This document shows positions 21,873-31,966 of a DNA stretch of 64,000 bases, in pieces. Source of the DNA: Anthracocystis setariae (taxonomy: Eukaryota > Basidiomycota > Ustilaginomycetes > Ustilaginales > Ustilaginaceae); NCBI GenBank assembly GCA_928724745.1, contig CAKMXJ010000010.1, positions 248,001 to 312,000 of the forward strand. Direction: 5' to 3'. Within the stretch, counting starts at the first letter, position 1, and each line of letters opens with the position of its first letter. The notes beneath the pieces were generated by a model. The model did no database searches, had not been told where the DNA came from, and worked only from the letters and a program-made list of their open reading frames with translations. The position numbers and the translations under genes were made by a program.

Positions 21873-22140
21873 TGCAGAGGTGGCCACTGGCGTTCTGGCA
21901 AGGGAGCGTTGCTGCAGATGATGCTTGGGCTGCGGCCGTTTGCTGTAGCTTGCTGGCTGGAGCGATTCTGGTTCCTTTGTGGGAACTGGGCCTGCATTTT
22001 TCCAAATCTGCATCTTGCATTACAGTACTTGGCAACCACAAGAAAGAAAGAAAAAATTGCAGATGCAGATACTGTAGATGCACTTGCACTCACCCACTCA
22101 CCCACTCTCTCAAATGCACACAGCACACAACGCGGTTCCC

Positions 22141-22153
22141 ACACACGCACACA

Positions 22154-22185
<32 letters not shown>

Positions 22186-22189
22186 CACA
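22141..22189. repeat. ACGC/ACAC microsatellite
   Basis: About ten CACG units flanked by CACA. It accounts for the apparent open frames encoding repeated Thr-His-Ala-Arg. Confidence 0.85.
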
Positions 22190-22312
22190 GACGACGCGGT
22201 CCACACGTCGGTCGGGTCTCCGAGACATGTCTTAGAATATTAGGGTCATTTGGGAATTTTAGGCAGCTGAGCGGTCTGGTCTCATTTTGGATTCGAGGAT
22301 CGACATGAAGCG

Positions 22313-22368
22313 TTACAGTACTACAGTACAGTATACTTAGAACAGCACAATACAATACAGTATTGTAC
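22313..22368. repeat. TACAG/CTGTA pentanucleotide cluster
   Basis: ACAGTACTACAGTACAGTATAC followed by ACAGCACAATACAATACAG and TATTGTACTC: units of ACAGT and its ACAAT variant. It abuts a 10-base tandem repeat. Confidence 0.65.
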
Positions 22369-22370
22369 TC

Positions 22371-22420
22371 GCATCGTATCGCATCGTGTCGCATCGTGTC
22401 GCATCGTGTCGCATTGTGAT
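22371..22420. repeat. Five-copy 10-base tandem repeat
   Basis: Five units of GCATCGTGTC. The first and last differ by one to a few bases; the three middle units are identical. Confidence 0.85.
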
Positions 22421-22490
22421 TCTGCGTAGAGCTGCGCAGAGCCCCTCTTCTTCCAGTACCAGGCTACTATAGGTGCTTACAGGTGTTGGC

Positions 22491-22508
22491 ATACTGTACT
22501 GTACAGTA
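22491..22508. repeat. TACAG/CTGTA palindromic cluster
   Basis: ATACTGTACTGTACAGTA: near-perfect palindrome of the dispersed motif. Confidence 0.65.
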
Positions 22509-22808
22509 AACGTTGACGACAATATAACTGCACGATACGGTACGGCACTGGAGACGAATTCCATGCGAGCGCAAGAGCGTCTGCTGCAACAAATTCGATT
22601 CAGCCGCTGTGCAGCAAAGCGACGCATTGAATGCTGCGACCGAGGCCACAAGCCTAGACAAGCGTGACGACCGAGGACTCGTCCGACTTTCTTGTCTGCG
22701 CCTTCCCCCCCCCTATCGATTCGTGATTGCCTTGCCCTTGGTCACCCTTGCCCGCTCCGGACGCTTCATTTGGGGTTTGACAGGCGCAAATTGCTCCCCA
22801 CGTCCCCT

Positions 22809-22825
22809 TACTGTACTGTACAGTT
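22809..22825. repeat. TACAG/CTGTA palindromic cluster near a promoter
   Basis: ACTGTACTGTACAGT is a palindrome over 15 bases. It lies about 430 bases upstream of the start codon of the proline-rich membrane protein. Confidence 0.65.
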
Positions 22826-23247
22826 CCTCGCTGCTACTCTGTCCTGCTCGTTACCTTGGATTTTTTTCTCACCCACCCTTCCATCCATATCTCCACGTCT
22901 TGCCTCATTGCCTTTTGCTTGCTCTCACTCTTTTCCATAACCTCATTCTCTTCTCTTCTCATCCTCATCGCCCTCTCCTGCTCCACCATCCCCAAAGTCT
23001 CTTGCGCAGTATCGTTTCTCTCCTCAATCCTTTGACGCCGGTCGTTACAGCAGCACACCTCACATTCGCTTCCGTCTTGAGCCTGGTCTAGACCCCGGTG
23101 GTCCTCAATCAGCTTCCGATCCATCAGCCTCTTTTCGCACCAACTTCTTGTCTGTCTCTACCTTTCTGCATCTGGTGTCTTTGTCCGACAAGCGCTTTGG
23201 GCCAACCTCGGCTTCACTCCACTTCTTCCACACTATCACGCAGCAAC

Positions 23248-25641
23248 ATGGCTCCACCTGCTTGGACGGGTGAGTCTTCATCCAGCATAGGCTTTTCTGC
23301 CAATCCGAGAGATTCTCGTGTGGTCAGCATCTACGACAAGTATCTCTACGACCCAAAAGACCTCGAGTCCTCCGATCCTCGCCGCCGTGAGTTGGCACGA
23401 AAAGCGAGTCAACTAAAGCTTCATGGTCGCCCCGCCAACAACTTGGATGCAAACGGCCTTCGCAATGCTGGTCCTTCCAACCCTCGTCCCGATCAGCGCA
23501 AAAGCCTCACCTACTCCCAAAACACCAAGCACGCCGATGCACACCTTGCGTCCTCTGTCAACGGCATGGCTTCTTCTCACAGATCAGCCCGCAACGCCGC
23601 TTCTTCTGAGCGACCGGATCTACGTGATCGTGACTCGGGCGCTTTCGGTCTCGGCCTCGGTATGCTTGGTGGCAGCGATTCCGAGTCTAGTTCCGATAGC
23701 GATGATGACCGCCCAGCTGCCCGCAAGACTCCCTCGACGGATGCAGCCAGAAACGCCAAGCACTCTGGCAGGCCAGAAAGCTGGACGGATCGTGCTGTTG
23801 CCGTCGGTCATCGCCCACCCGACAATGCTTCTCAGAACCCACCATCCTTGAAGCTCATGGCGCTCAAGGCTGGCAAGCAGAGCACCGATCTCTCTGCCAA
23901 CTCGAACGATGACAGGCACAACAACCTTGCCGTCGACAAGCATTTCGTTGATCGCACTTCGCGTCATGGCAGCACCATCGGCTTCTCTGGACCACCAATC
24001 GATCGTCCAGACCCATCGCCTCCGGTCCAATCGAGCATGCACGATGCGAATACTCAGAGCGCGCACGTAGCTTTGGCTAAGCAACTCGGACTCGCAAGCC
24101 CCAACCTTGAGGCCTCCGGGCCACCCAAGACTCGCGGCGGTCCTCCTCCTCCTCAACAGCCTTTTTCGCAAAACTTCATCGGTGGTGTGCCCGACAACAC
24201 CCAGGCTCGCCCCATGCAACGAGCGGCCGGCCCACCATCGATCGATGTGAATCGAGCCCAGCAGCATGGCTTCCGCGCGCCACCAAACGACTCTCGACCC
24301 TTGCCTTCTCCCATGGGCTCTCAGCACGGTCCACCCACCCCGAACAGCTCCACGCCTCTTCGGTCTCCCGGCTACGCACCCGCTGGTATGCCATCGCCCA
24401 ACTATGCTTCCGCACCAGGTCCCATGCCACCAAATGTGCTTCAGCGTGGTCCACCTTCGGACTACGCACAGCGAGGTGGTCCCAATCCTTCTCAAGCTCC
24501 GGGCGGGGATCGAATGATGCACATCAATGGCAATGGAGCCGGTCGCCCAAGCCCTGGTCCAGCTTTCGCACCCGGTCCTCGCCCCGGTCAACCACCTTCG
24601 CAACAGCCAGGCAATGGTGCACGAACTTCCCCGCCCACTGCTCAGCGTAATCTGGGACCACCACCACCAAATGGTCCGCAGAGCCGAGGTCCACCTGGAC
24701 CGCCGGGTAACTTTGGACCTTCTTTCTCCGATGCGCCTGGTCCATCCAACAAGCGACAGTCGATCTTCCGTCGATCCATGGCCATGTTTGGTGGTGGTGG
24801 TGGTGGTGGTGGGCCTGCAGCTGGCGGTTCTGCGAATCGATCGGGTCCGAACAGTCAGTTGCGGGCGCAACCGGTGAAACGCCAGTCGCTATTTCGCCGC
24901 AGTATGGCTATGATTACGGGAGGAGGCCACGGAGGAAGCAACGGCAATGCGCAACGAGGTGGACCGCCTCAGCAGGGTGGACAGCAGATGCGGATGCCGG
25001 TGCCAAATGTACCGAGGGCTCCAGCGGCGCCGCGGGTGCAGGGTATGCAGGACGATTTTGAAAAGCCCGACCATGCTCGCAAGTCGCAGTTCCTCGGCGC
25101 GGGAGGGGAGGGAGCTGAGTGGGACACGTTTGGTGAAGGTGCCAAGTTCTGGCGTCGGTTCTCGATGGCTCAGAAGACAGCGGGGACGGAGAAGCTCGAG
25201 GAGGGTAGCAGGGCTTGGATGGCGACGATGGCTAAGGGTAGGAGGAAGTTGATCTTTATGGGTGCGCTGGCGATTACGATCTTGATTGGGATCATTGTCG
25301 GTGTGATTGTTTGGCGCGAGATCGTTTCGCCGTCGGGATCTTCGTCGAATGAGCCGTCGTCGGTGTACAAGGGCAATTTGGGGGTAGGTAACAATACGCT
25401 TAGTTTAACTACTACTACCACGAGTCGAGCGTCGAAAGCTACGGCGACGGGTCAGAGCACGTATATGTCCAACTATTATTCTAGGTCAATCAACGCTGCT
25501 GACGAGGTGGTGGAGGAGGTGGAGGAGGTGGTTAAAAGACATCTCGGTCGAGCGATGACGTATGGTGTTGGCGGACAAAGGTTGCGAAAACGTCACTTTG
25601 GTCACGCAGTCGTGGATGTTAAGCTCGCCGAGATCTATTAA
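23248..25641 (+). CDS. Proline-rich single-pass membrane protein, unknown function
   Basis: Intronless, 797 residues, starting at the first ATG of the frame (context CAACATGGC). I do not recognise a family. Residues 1 to about 500 are rich in Ser, Asp and Arg, then Pro, Gly and Gln, and look disordered, with PPPP and PGPPG stretches. Two related motifs about 45 residues apart, KRQSIFRRSMAMFGGG and KRQSLFRRSMAMITGG, are basic and could be kinase or membrane-contact sites. A single strong transmembrane segment (LIFMGALAITILIGIIVGVIVW, about residues 670-692) is followed by a Ser/Thr-rich, probably extracellular or luminal tail with paired glutamates (DEVVEEVEEVVKRH). A sensor-like or cell-wall-anchoring role is a guess from architecture only. 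Confidence 0.8.
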   Translation: MAPPAWTGESSSSIGFSANPRDSRVVSIYDKYLYDPKDLESSDPRRRELARKASQLKLHGRPANNLDANGLRNAGPSNPRPDQRKSLTYSQNTKHADAHLASSVNGMASSHRSARNAASSERPDLRDRDSGAFGLGLGMLGGSDSESSSDSDDDRPAARKTPSTDAARNAKHSGRPESWTDRAVAVGHRPPDNASQNPPSLKLMALKAGKQSTDLSANSNDDRHNNLAVDKHFVDRTSRHGSTIGFSGPPIDRPDPSPPVQSSMHDANTQSAHVALAKQLGLASPNLEASGPPKTRGGPPPPQQPFSQNFIGGVPDNTQARPMQRAAGPPSIDVNRAQQHGFRAPPNDSRPLPSPMGSQHGPPTPNSSTPLRSPGYAPAGMPSPNYASAPGPMPPNVLQRGPPSDYAQRGGPNPSQAPGGDRMMHINGNGAGRPSPGPAFAPGPRPGQPPSQQPGNGARTSPPTAQRNLGPPPPNGPQSRGPPGPPGNFGPSFSDAPGPSNKRQSIFRRSMAMFGGGGGGGGPAAGGSANRSGPNSQLRAQPVKRQSLFRRSMAMITGGGHGGSNGNAQRGGPPQQGGQQMRMPVPNVPRAPAAPRVQGMQDDFEKPDHARKSQFLGAGGEGAEWDTFGEGAKFWRRFSMAQKTAGTEKLEEGSRAWMATMAKGRRKLIFMGALAITILIGIIVGVIVWREIVSPSGSSSNEPSSVYKGNLGVGNNTLSLTTTTTSRASKATATGQSTYMSNYYSRSINAADEVVEEVEEVVKRHLGRAMTYGVGGQRLRKRHFGHAVVDVKLAEIY

Positions 25642-25721
25642 AGAGGGAGAAGAGGGGGGGGGATTTGCAAAGACTAGATTCGCATTTACGTTTCGTTCAT
25701 TCGTTTTCAACACACTCTTTT

Positions 25722-25743
25722 CTTTTTTTTTTTTTTTTTTTTT
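25722..25743. repeat. T homopolymer in a 3' spacer
   Basis: About 21 consecutive T bases between two convergent genes. Confidence 0.8.
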
Positions 25744-25806
25744 GTTTACGCACACTCGTTGTTCTTGCTGCATTTTTGTCATTGATTTGGTCATTCTGGA
25801 TGTTTT

Positions 25807-25808
<2 letters not shown>

Positions 25809-25837
<29 letters not shown>

Positions 25838-25850
25838 TGTTGTTGTGATG
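25809..25850. repeat. GTC/GTT trinucleotide microsatellite
   Basis: About nine GTC units then GTT units, just past the stop codon of the histone deacetylase gene and therefore untranslated in the spliced model. Confidence 0.75.
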
Positions 25851-25869
25851 GTGGTGTGATGGAAGGGTT

Positions 25870-28181
25870 TTATTGAGAGTTTGAGATGCGAATTTTCTTA
25901 TCGATGAACGAAGAGATGGAGGGCATGGAGTTGGATAGGATGTTGATTGGTCGGACTTGGTCTGAGAGGTCAAGCAAAAGGGGCCAAGGGGGGGGGGGGG
26001 GATTAGTGTGAGTCCGTTTGTTGTAGGATTGACATCTTGCAACTTACTGATTGGAGATATACGACCGAAGCGTTTTAGTGGGACGGCATCTGCTCTATCA
26101 AGAAGATGTGGATGATCCACGGGGACGAGAACCTTGGATCTGGAATGATACCACTTCTTCCTACCCAAATCCCTATCCGCCTCGACACACGGCATCCTAT
26201 CATACCCAACCACATTAACAATCGCCACCACCTGCGACGGAGCCTTCCTTGCATCGATCAAGTTCATTATCACATTACACCCACTCCCCAACCCAATCAA
26301 AACCACATTCTTAGGCCCCTTGGCCGATTTCGCCAACGCAACAACATTATCCCAAACAAAAGCAGCCGCTTCCGTCGCACGCTCCATGCGCTCCCGATCA
26401 GTAACGGATACGCCCATCCCAGGTCTTCGCCCTTCAGGAACAACCGGCTTGATGGCGGAAAATTCCTTGATAATGTTCATATCCACCAACCCATACCCAC
26501 GTGCTTGCACGTAGTCCATGACGAGCGTCGAAGCATCCACAAGCATCTGGGCTTCGCGCTCGATCGACGTCCCAATCCGAGGCTTCTCAAACCGAAAGTT
26601 ACCCATATCATGAACGAAAAACACGATAGTGGAAAACTGGTCGAGGATCCCCTGCGAACACATGATTTGGCCTTCGAAAGAGTGGTGGTTGGTCTCGAGT
26701 AACGACAGGGTGAACAAGCCGTACTTGCTACCGATCACCGTGTTGCGGTATTCGGCGATCAACTCTCCGAGGCGAACCGTCGGAGGAGCACTTGCAGAGT
26801 CAGAGTCCACATCGTCCGCTTCGACATCCGGGATCTTGATCGACTTCCAGTAGCGCGAATGATATCGGCAAACCTGCTGAACCGTCTTGGCAGCAATGGT
26901 GCTGGCGATCGTGGTCGATGGTGGCGCTGGTTCCTCAAACAGAATCACTTGCGTAACAGCAAGTGCACTCTCGGCGACGGCGTCCGGGTTGTATCCACCT
27001 TCGAGAATCACTGCCACCTTGCCCTTGCAGAGCGACGTGAGCGCATGCGTCATTTGAGCATATCCACCCGGTGTGATCCTGTTCAGTCCGATCGGATCGC
27101 CCAGCGCTGCATCGAATCCGGCCGAGATGATGACGAAATCCGGAGCAAACTCGAGTGCGATGGGCATGACCAGATGTTGGAAGGCGTACAGGTAATCGGC
27201 ATCACCCATGCCATGCGTGGGCCACGGCACGTTGACTGATTTGCCCTCGCCGCGCCCCGTACCGGCGCTGTCGTAGTTGCCATAGACGGATCCAGGATAG
27301 AAGCTACCGTCCTCATCATACCGATGCAAAGAAATGTAGAGAACATCCGGGTCATCCTCGAATGCCCTCTGAGTTCCGTTGCCATGGTGGACGTCCCAGT
27401 CCAAAATCAAGACTTTGCGGATGGAATCAGGGTACTTGTTTTTGAGGAACTTGGTTGCTACTGCGACGTTGTTGTAGAAGCAGAAACCCATACTTTTGTG
27501 AGGCTCGGCGTGGTGTCCTGGCGGACGAATGATGGCGAATCCATTATGGATGCGGTCGGACGCGATGGCGTCACAAAGTTCAATGGCACCACCGCACGAG
27601 AGTCGCGCAGCAAACGCCGAATGCTCGTTGATGTACAAGGAGCTGGCGTTTTCAAGCATGGGTACTTGCTCTCGCAGAAGATCGGGTTGGATGAATGCCG
27701 ACTTTTCGATGCCATCCCACATTCCCTTGTCGTGGACAAGCTTGACCTCGTCTTCGGTGACTTGACGAATCTTGATGCGTTTCATCCTCTTGAGAAGCGA
27801 TTCTTCCTGGAGGCGCATGTAGATTTTCCAGATGCGGATGGGTTTCTCGGGATGATCTGGGTCGATGGGGTTGCTGTGGAGCATCATCTCGTTGGAGAAG
27901 ACGTAGCCGGTGCGGTATTTGTCTAAGGTTGCGGAAGGGCCGACAACGCCAGCGGGATCAGCGTCATGAATGGGATAGCCATTGTTTTGGCTGTGAGTTG
28001 CAGTGGGGGAGGAGGTGGCGACAGACATGGCGGGGGTGAGGTTGGTGAGCGAGTTGGAAGGGGATAAGGCTTGATGGGGTTGAGCGCCATTGGGCGTCAT
28101 GACGATGTCATCGTCGTCGTCGATGACAATGACGCGCTCGTTGTTGTTCGGTGGGAGCTGTGTCCTGGATGACTCGGGCAT
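25870..28181 (-). CDS. HDA1: Class II histone deacetylase (Hda1/Clr3 type)
   Basis: Exons 28181-26048 and 25961-25870 give 741 residues. The intron (26047-25962) starts GTAAGT, has a CACTAAT branch-like site and a poly-C tract, and ends CTCAG. Splicing replaces a low-complexity tail with a short end, ...ISNSQ. The deacetylase domain (about residues 90-440) shows RPPGHHAEPHKSMGFC with the catalytic His223-His224, DWDVHHGNGTQ with the zinc-binding Asp263 and His265, and SAGFDAALGDP. About 470-735 match the Arb2-like domain found C-terminal in Hda1/Clr3 proteins. The family removes acetyl groups from histones H3/H2B and supports gene silencing. Residues 21-26 are an aspartate run within a likely acidic N-terminus. 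The start is the first ATG of the frame. Confidence 0.92.
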
Positions 28182-28580
28182 CTCACCGAGCTTGAATCTC
28201 GCCAACGATGGCAGAGAAAGCAGAAAGGTAGGACAACGATTGGGCAGTTGGAGGTGTGGAAGCAAGATGGCAAGCTGATGCACGAGCCCAAGAGTCGCGA
28301 TTTTAGGCCATTCAAGGACCCTGGATTAATTCCTGGCTTTTTTAGTGCTTCGCGCTGTACTGTACTGTGTACTGTACAGTACGCTGCTGCGTGTTACATT
28401 TGTCGATGCGATTCGGGCGCAAAAGCACGCGGCCGAGCATTTCGCTCATATACACATTTGTTGTTCTCAAGTTGCAGAGTATGGGAGCCGAGCGTCAACT
28501 TGGTAGTCATGGATTAGAGAAAGTAAGAGCTGATCTTAGACGGCATGACTCGCCGCTCAGGCAAGGCAAAATAGGTGCGA
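28182..28580. other. Spacer upstream of HDA1 with a palindromic cluster
   Basis: About 0.4 kb between the PTPA stop and the HDA1 start, both minus strand. Its main feature is the TACTG/TACAG cluster at 28354-28385. No gene was recognised. Confidence 0.55.
28354..28385. repeat. TACTG/TACAG cluster forming an inverted repeat
   Basis: CTGTACTGTACTGTG followed by TACTGTACAGTACG: tandem units that switch orientation, giving a hairpin-capable element about 170 bases upstream of the HDA1 start. Confidence 0.7.
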
Positions 28581-30019
28581 TTAATCAAAGGGGATGCGAC
28601 GTACACCGGTTGCAAATGGCTTCTCGCCGCGAATCATGGAGCTGAAGCCTTGCTGACGCTTCTTTTCTTGTTGCGCAGCTGCGAATGCGCTGGGGATGGG
28701 GATACCGCAACAATCGCCCCAACCTGCAGCTTGACCTTCTCCAGTAGCATGTGCATGTGGTTTGCCTGCAGGATGAATGTGACCATGCGCATCCTCCTCG
28801 ACGTCTTCGTCTTGCAACTCACCCGGGGCGGGTTCAGGGAAGCAAAGGAGGCTACCAAAGAAGATGTGCTGTGCAATGGGAAGCTTCTTGAGCACTTCGG
28901 CGCGATACATCTTGATCATGCCTTCGTTGACTTTGGCCCACGACTTTGCGCCTGAGATATCATCGAGCATGGGCGAGTGCCAACGCAACGATGCGGTCTT
29001 GACCGAATTGATGAACTGGATGCACGCCAGATACATGTACTTGGGAGCGAATTCTTCGACAATCTCGGCATCATGAATGGCTTTGGGTCGTAGATGGCGA
29101 TGATTGCTGAGTTGACCTGCTCCCCAAAGGAACGGTAGGAAGTGATAGTCGTCGAGTCCCCACACGCCATGACTACCTGCGGGTTCGAGCCAATAGGCTG
29201 ATTGAATGTCCCTCATCACCTGAATGTAGCTCCAGAACACTCGAAGAACGATAGCTGGACCGTCTTGAGGCAAGTGGAGGATTTGAAGTTTACACAAGCA
29301 GAGCCTGTCACCAATCAATCGAATCGAATAAGAGGTCGAGTTAGAAATGCGGCCTGGTGGGCAACTGTGGTTGGAGTAGGAAGGAATGAGGATACTTACA
29401 ACCAGCAAGCCATGTTGAGCTCCATTCCGCTGCCGTAGTCGATTCTCTTTTCGTTGCCCCAACTTTCTTGAAAGTAGACGGCAAGCTCTGCGCGTGCGGC
29501 GCGAGATGATTCGGAATCATCTTGGAGGCCGGGGATGTTACGGTGTAGACTGTCGTTGTTGTCACGGATCTTGGCATAAAAGGTGCGGAAAGCAGGGTTG
29601 CCAAAGCGGGACGAGCCAATGGAAGCGTCGGGTGGCGTGGAGCTGCGAAGCTCGGCGATATCACGGAAGATGTCGAGGATCGCTTGGCAGGCAGTAGATG
29701 TTGGGATTTCGTCTGTAAGCGTCTTTCCAACCACGCTGGTGTTACAGACGCGGATGAAGGCGAGGATTTCGGCGAATGCGGCAGATTCCTCGAACCTGTG
29801 GAGCGATGCAGGCGAAACGATGCGTTTGCGCGGTTCCTGGAAGGTATGATTATGTGTTGAAACGGTAGCTATGTCGTTTGCGGTTGCTGAATGCTCTGTT
29901 GTGGCAGACGTCGTGCTAGGTTCAGAGGTGCAAGTTGTGGCGATGGGTTGTCGAAGCTTGGAGACGAGCGCCTGCTTGGCTGCATCTGGAATGGACGCTT
30001 GCGATTCTGTGGATGTCAT
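28581..30019 (-). CDS. PTPA: Serine/threonine phosphatase 2A activator (PTPA/Rrd)
   Basis: Exons 30019-29400 and 29304-28581 give 447 residues. The intron (29399-29305) begins GTAAGT, ends GACAG and splits a leucine codon; splicing joins ELNMACWL to LCLCKLQIL as in the family. PTPA is a peptidyl-prolyl isomerase-like factor that assembles active PP2A catalytic subunit. Signatures include RIDYGSGMEL, VWGLDDYHFLPFLWGAGQL, PKYMYLACIQFINSVKT and GMIKMYRAEVLKKLPIAQHIFFG. Human PTPA and yeast Rrd1/Rrd2 are near 320-390 residues. Here the N-terminal 65 residues and a His/Glu/Asp-rich tail (about residues 365-445) are extra and probably disordered. Confidence 0.93.
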
Positions 30020-30561
30020 GATATTGTATCGATGCTGGAGGATCTTAGTGGTTGTTGTAGTGAGAGGTGTGAAGCAAGGGAGGAATGCAACGTGTGCTGC
30101 GCAGTTAATATAGAATGTGGAAGGCAGCGAGCGGACGGGGCGAGTGACTTTCAGGGTCTCGAAACAAGAATTCCTCCACTCTTTGCCAAAATGAATGAGC
30201 TTTTGGATTCTTTTGAAGAAGCTGTGTTAGACAGTGATATACAACATTGTGAAAAGAAAAAGGTGAATACACTTGTTCGATTCACCATGTATTGACCGCT
30301 TGCAGTGTGGCGGTGGCTTAACCTCGACGTTGGAAACAGTAAAAAATAGCAGGGCAGAATGGCTCAAACAACAGTCAGATGTCTCAATGCAGTCGCAAGG
30401 AGACGAGCCGGTTGCCACGAGTTTTACGCGGCTGCGATGCACGAGGAGACAGATTGCATGTGTGTTGCTGACGCCTAGCTTTCAGACACAGATGGGCTGA
30501 TACTACTTGTATTTGAGCCGCCAGAATCGGCGTGATTGGAAGCGATTGAATGGGTGCTGCT

Positions 30562-30578
30562 CTACTGTACTGTACAGA
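30562..30578. repeat. TACTG/TACAG palindromic cluster
   Basis: CTACTGTACTGTACAG, a compact palindromic copy of the dispersed motif. Confidence 0.6.
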
Positions 30579-30686
30579 ATTGAAAGACAAGGAAAAGCAA
30601 GCTCAGATTCCAGGTGGACAGCCAGGGTTGGCGCGGGAAAACGTTTGGCCCGTGGATTTGATTGAGGCGTGAATTGGCCGGTTTCT

Positions 30687-30711
30687 GCTTGCTTGCTTGC
30701 TTGCTTGCTTG
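30687..30711. repeat. GCTT tetranucleotide microsatellite
   Basis: About six GCTT units. Confidence 0.8.
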
Positions 30712-30769
30712 GCAAATAGAGCCACGTTTTGGTGTTGCTGTTTAGTCGAGTGGCAGCAGACTGTAATGT

Positions 30770-30790
30770 GCTGTACTGTACCGTACCGAC
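30770..30790. repeat. TACTG cluster, diverged
   Basis: GCTGTACTGTACCGTACCGAC; a related GTGCTGTACATCACAGC occurs about 85 bases downstream. Confidence 0.5.
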
Positions 30791-31013
30791 TGAGTGGCAT
30801 TTGGCCGAAGGAAGGCTGGAAAAGTTTGATTGGCGTTGGTACATTAGCAAACAGTAGAGTAGTGTGCTGTACATCACAGCGCGTTTAAAATGTTTGCTTT
30901 GTCAGGGTTATGGTTTGCATGGCACCATGGCGGCTGTCTCTTGGAAAAGAAAAAGAAAAAAAAAGAAAAAGAAAAAAAAAAGTCGCTTGCATTGGAATGA
31001 AGTTCACATTTCA

Positions 31014-31049
31014 TTTTTATTATTATTATTATTATTATTTATTTATTTT
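31014..31049. repeat. TTA/TTTA microsatellite
   Basis: About seven TTA units followed by TTTA units, intergenic. Confidence 0.75.
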
Positions 31050-31966
31050 TTCTATTTTCAGCGAAATGGCAAGAATAATGCCTCGCCCGCCAGTTTTGCA
31101 GCCAAACAGCAGCAAGCCAGTCACTGTCAGTCAGACCCTACCTGCCTGCCCTTTGTGCTTTCGATACAGTCGATACGATCCATACAGTAGTACATACACT
31201 TGCAACTCAAGCTTCAGAAGAATGCCCTATCCCGTTTCTCATTCGCACCACTTGCCTTTCATCCACTTCCGCTTGCACTTGCACTTGCGCTTCCTCTTTC
31301 TCTTTCTCTTGCGCTTCCGATCCTTCTTCCTTTTCCATCTCCTCCTTTTCTTCGTTCTCTTTCCTTGGTAACGACAATCGCTTTCAGGCGCTCGGATACC
31401 CTTGCGTTGCTGCTGGTTGCATTTCGCGGCCCCCATCCTGCACGCTACTCACGCTTGTCTCTTCACAGACGCCCCGAGCGCATCACCCATCTGGGCCCTC
31501 GCCTGCACACGCCTCCTGCTGTTCTGTTTTTTTATTAATAAACAGATCCGCTCTTGCACCCCTCATCTGCATACAACCAAGCTATCCTCACGACCAACCT
31601 CACGCCAACACTACGACACCACAGCTTCTCGTCCCTCATCAATCTCCTCTGTCACCTCACCTTACCATTCATTCGCGCAAGCGCTTGGGCCCTCCTCGTC
31701 CTGGCACATCTTGTTTACTTGTTGCTTCCGCCATATCCAACCTGCTTTGGCCTTGCGCTCCGCATCCGCATCCGCATCTGCCTCCGCCTATCCTCTCCTC
31801 CCATCTTCCGGCCGTCAAGCCACGGTGGCCCAAGCCTTGCAATTGTTTCTAACACGCATCGCTTCCAGCGCTATACCCTGCTGACGCGCACCCTCCAACC
31901 AACCAATCCACCCACCCCTGCCGGTAGCGTTTCCTATAAAAAGAGTGCCAATAACTCTCTTCCATC

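Larger units (their letters stand above)
20631..23247. other. Repeat-rich intergenic region
   Basis: A 2.6 kb gap between two divergent genes, with no credible coding frame; the longer open frames owe their length to CA, GT and ACGC tracts. It contains A-rich homopolymers (20891-20932), TCGA repeats, GT and ACGC microsatellites, a 10-base tandem repeat and four TACAG/CTGTA clusters. The last 300 bases before the next start codon are strongly pyrimidine-rich, typical of a fungal promoter or 5' leader. Confidence 0.6.
30020..31966. other. Long 5' region of the RGS gene with repeats
   Basis: About 1.95 kb between divergent genes. It contains two TACTG/TACAG clusters (30562-30578, 30770-30790), a GCTT tract (30687-30711), an A-rich tract (30944-30981), a TTA tract (31014-31049) and a pyrimidine-rich stretch (about 31260-31370). 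The last looks like a promoter or long 5' leader. No credible coding frame was seen. Confidence 0.55.

Noticed and set aside
21626..22243. A 205-codon open frame in the intergenic repeat region.
   Set aside because: It is created by GT, CACG and TCGA microsatellites (Cys-Val and Thr-His-Ala-Arg runs) with no independent support.
25721..25860. Aspartate/asparagine/histidine-rich tail apparent when the histone deacetylase frame is read without splicing.
   Set aside because: A canonical intron (26047-25962) removes this frame and the spliced gene stops at 25870.
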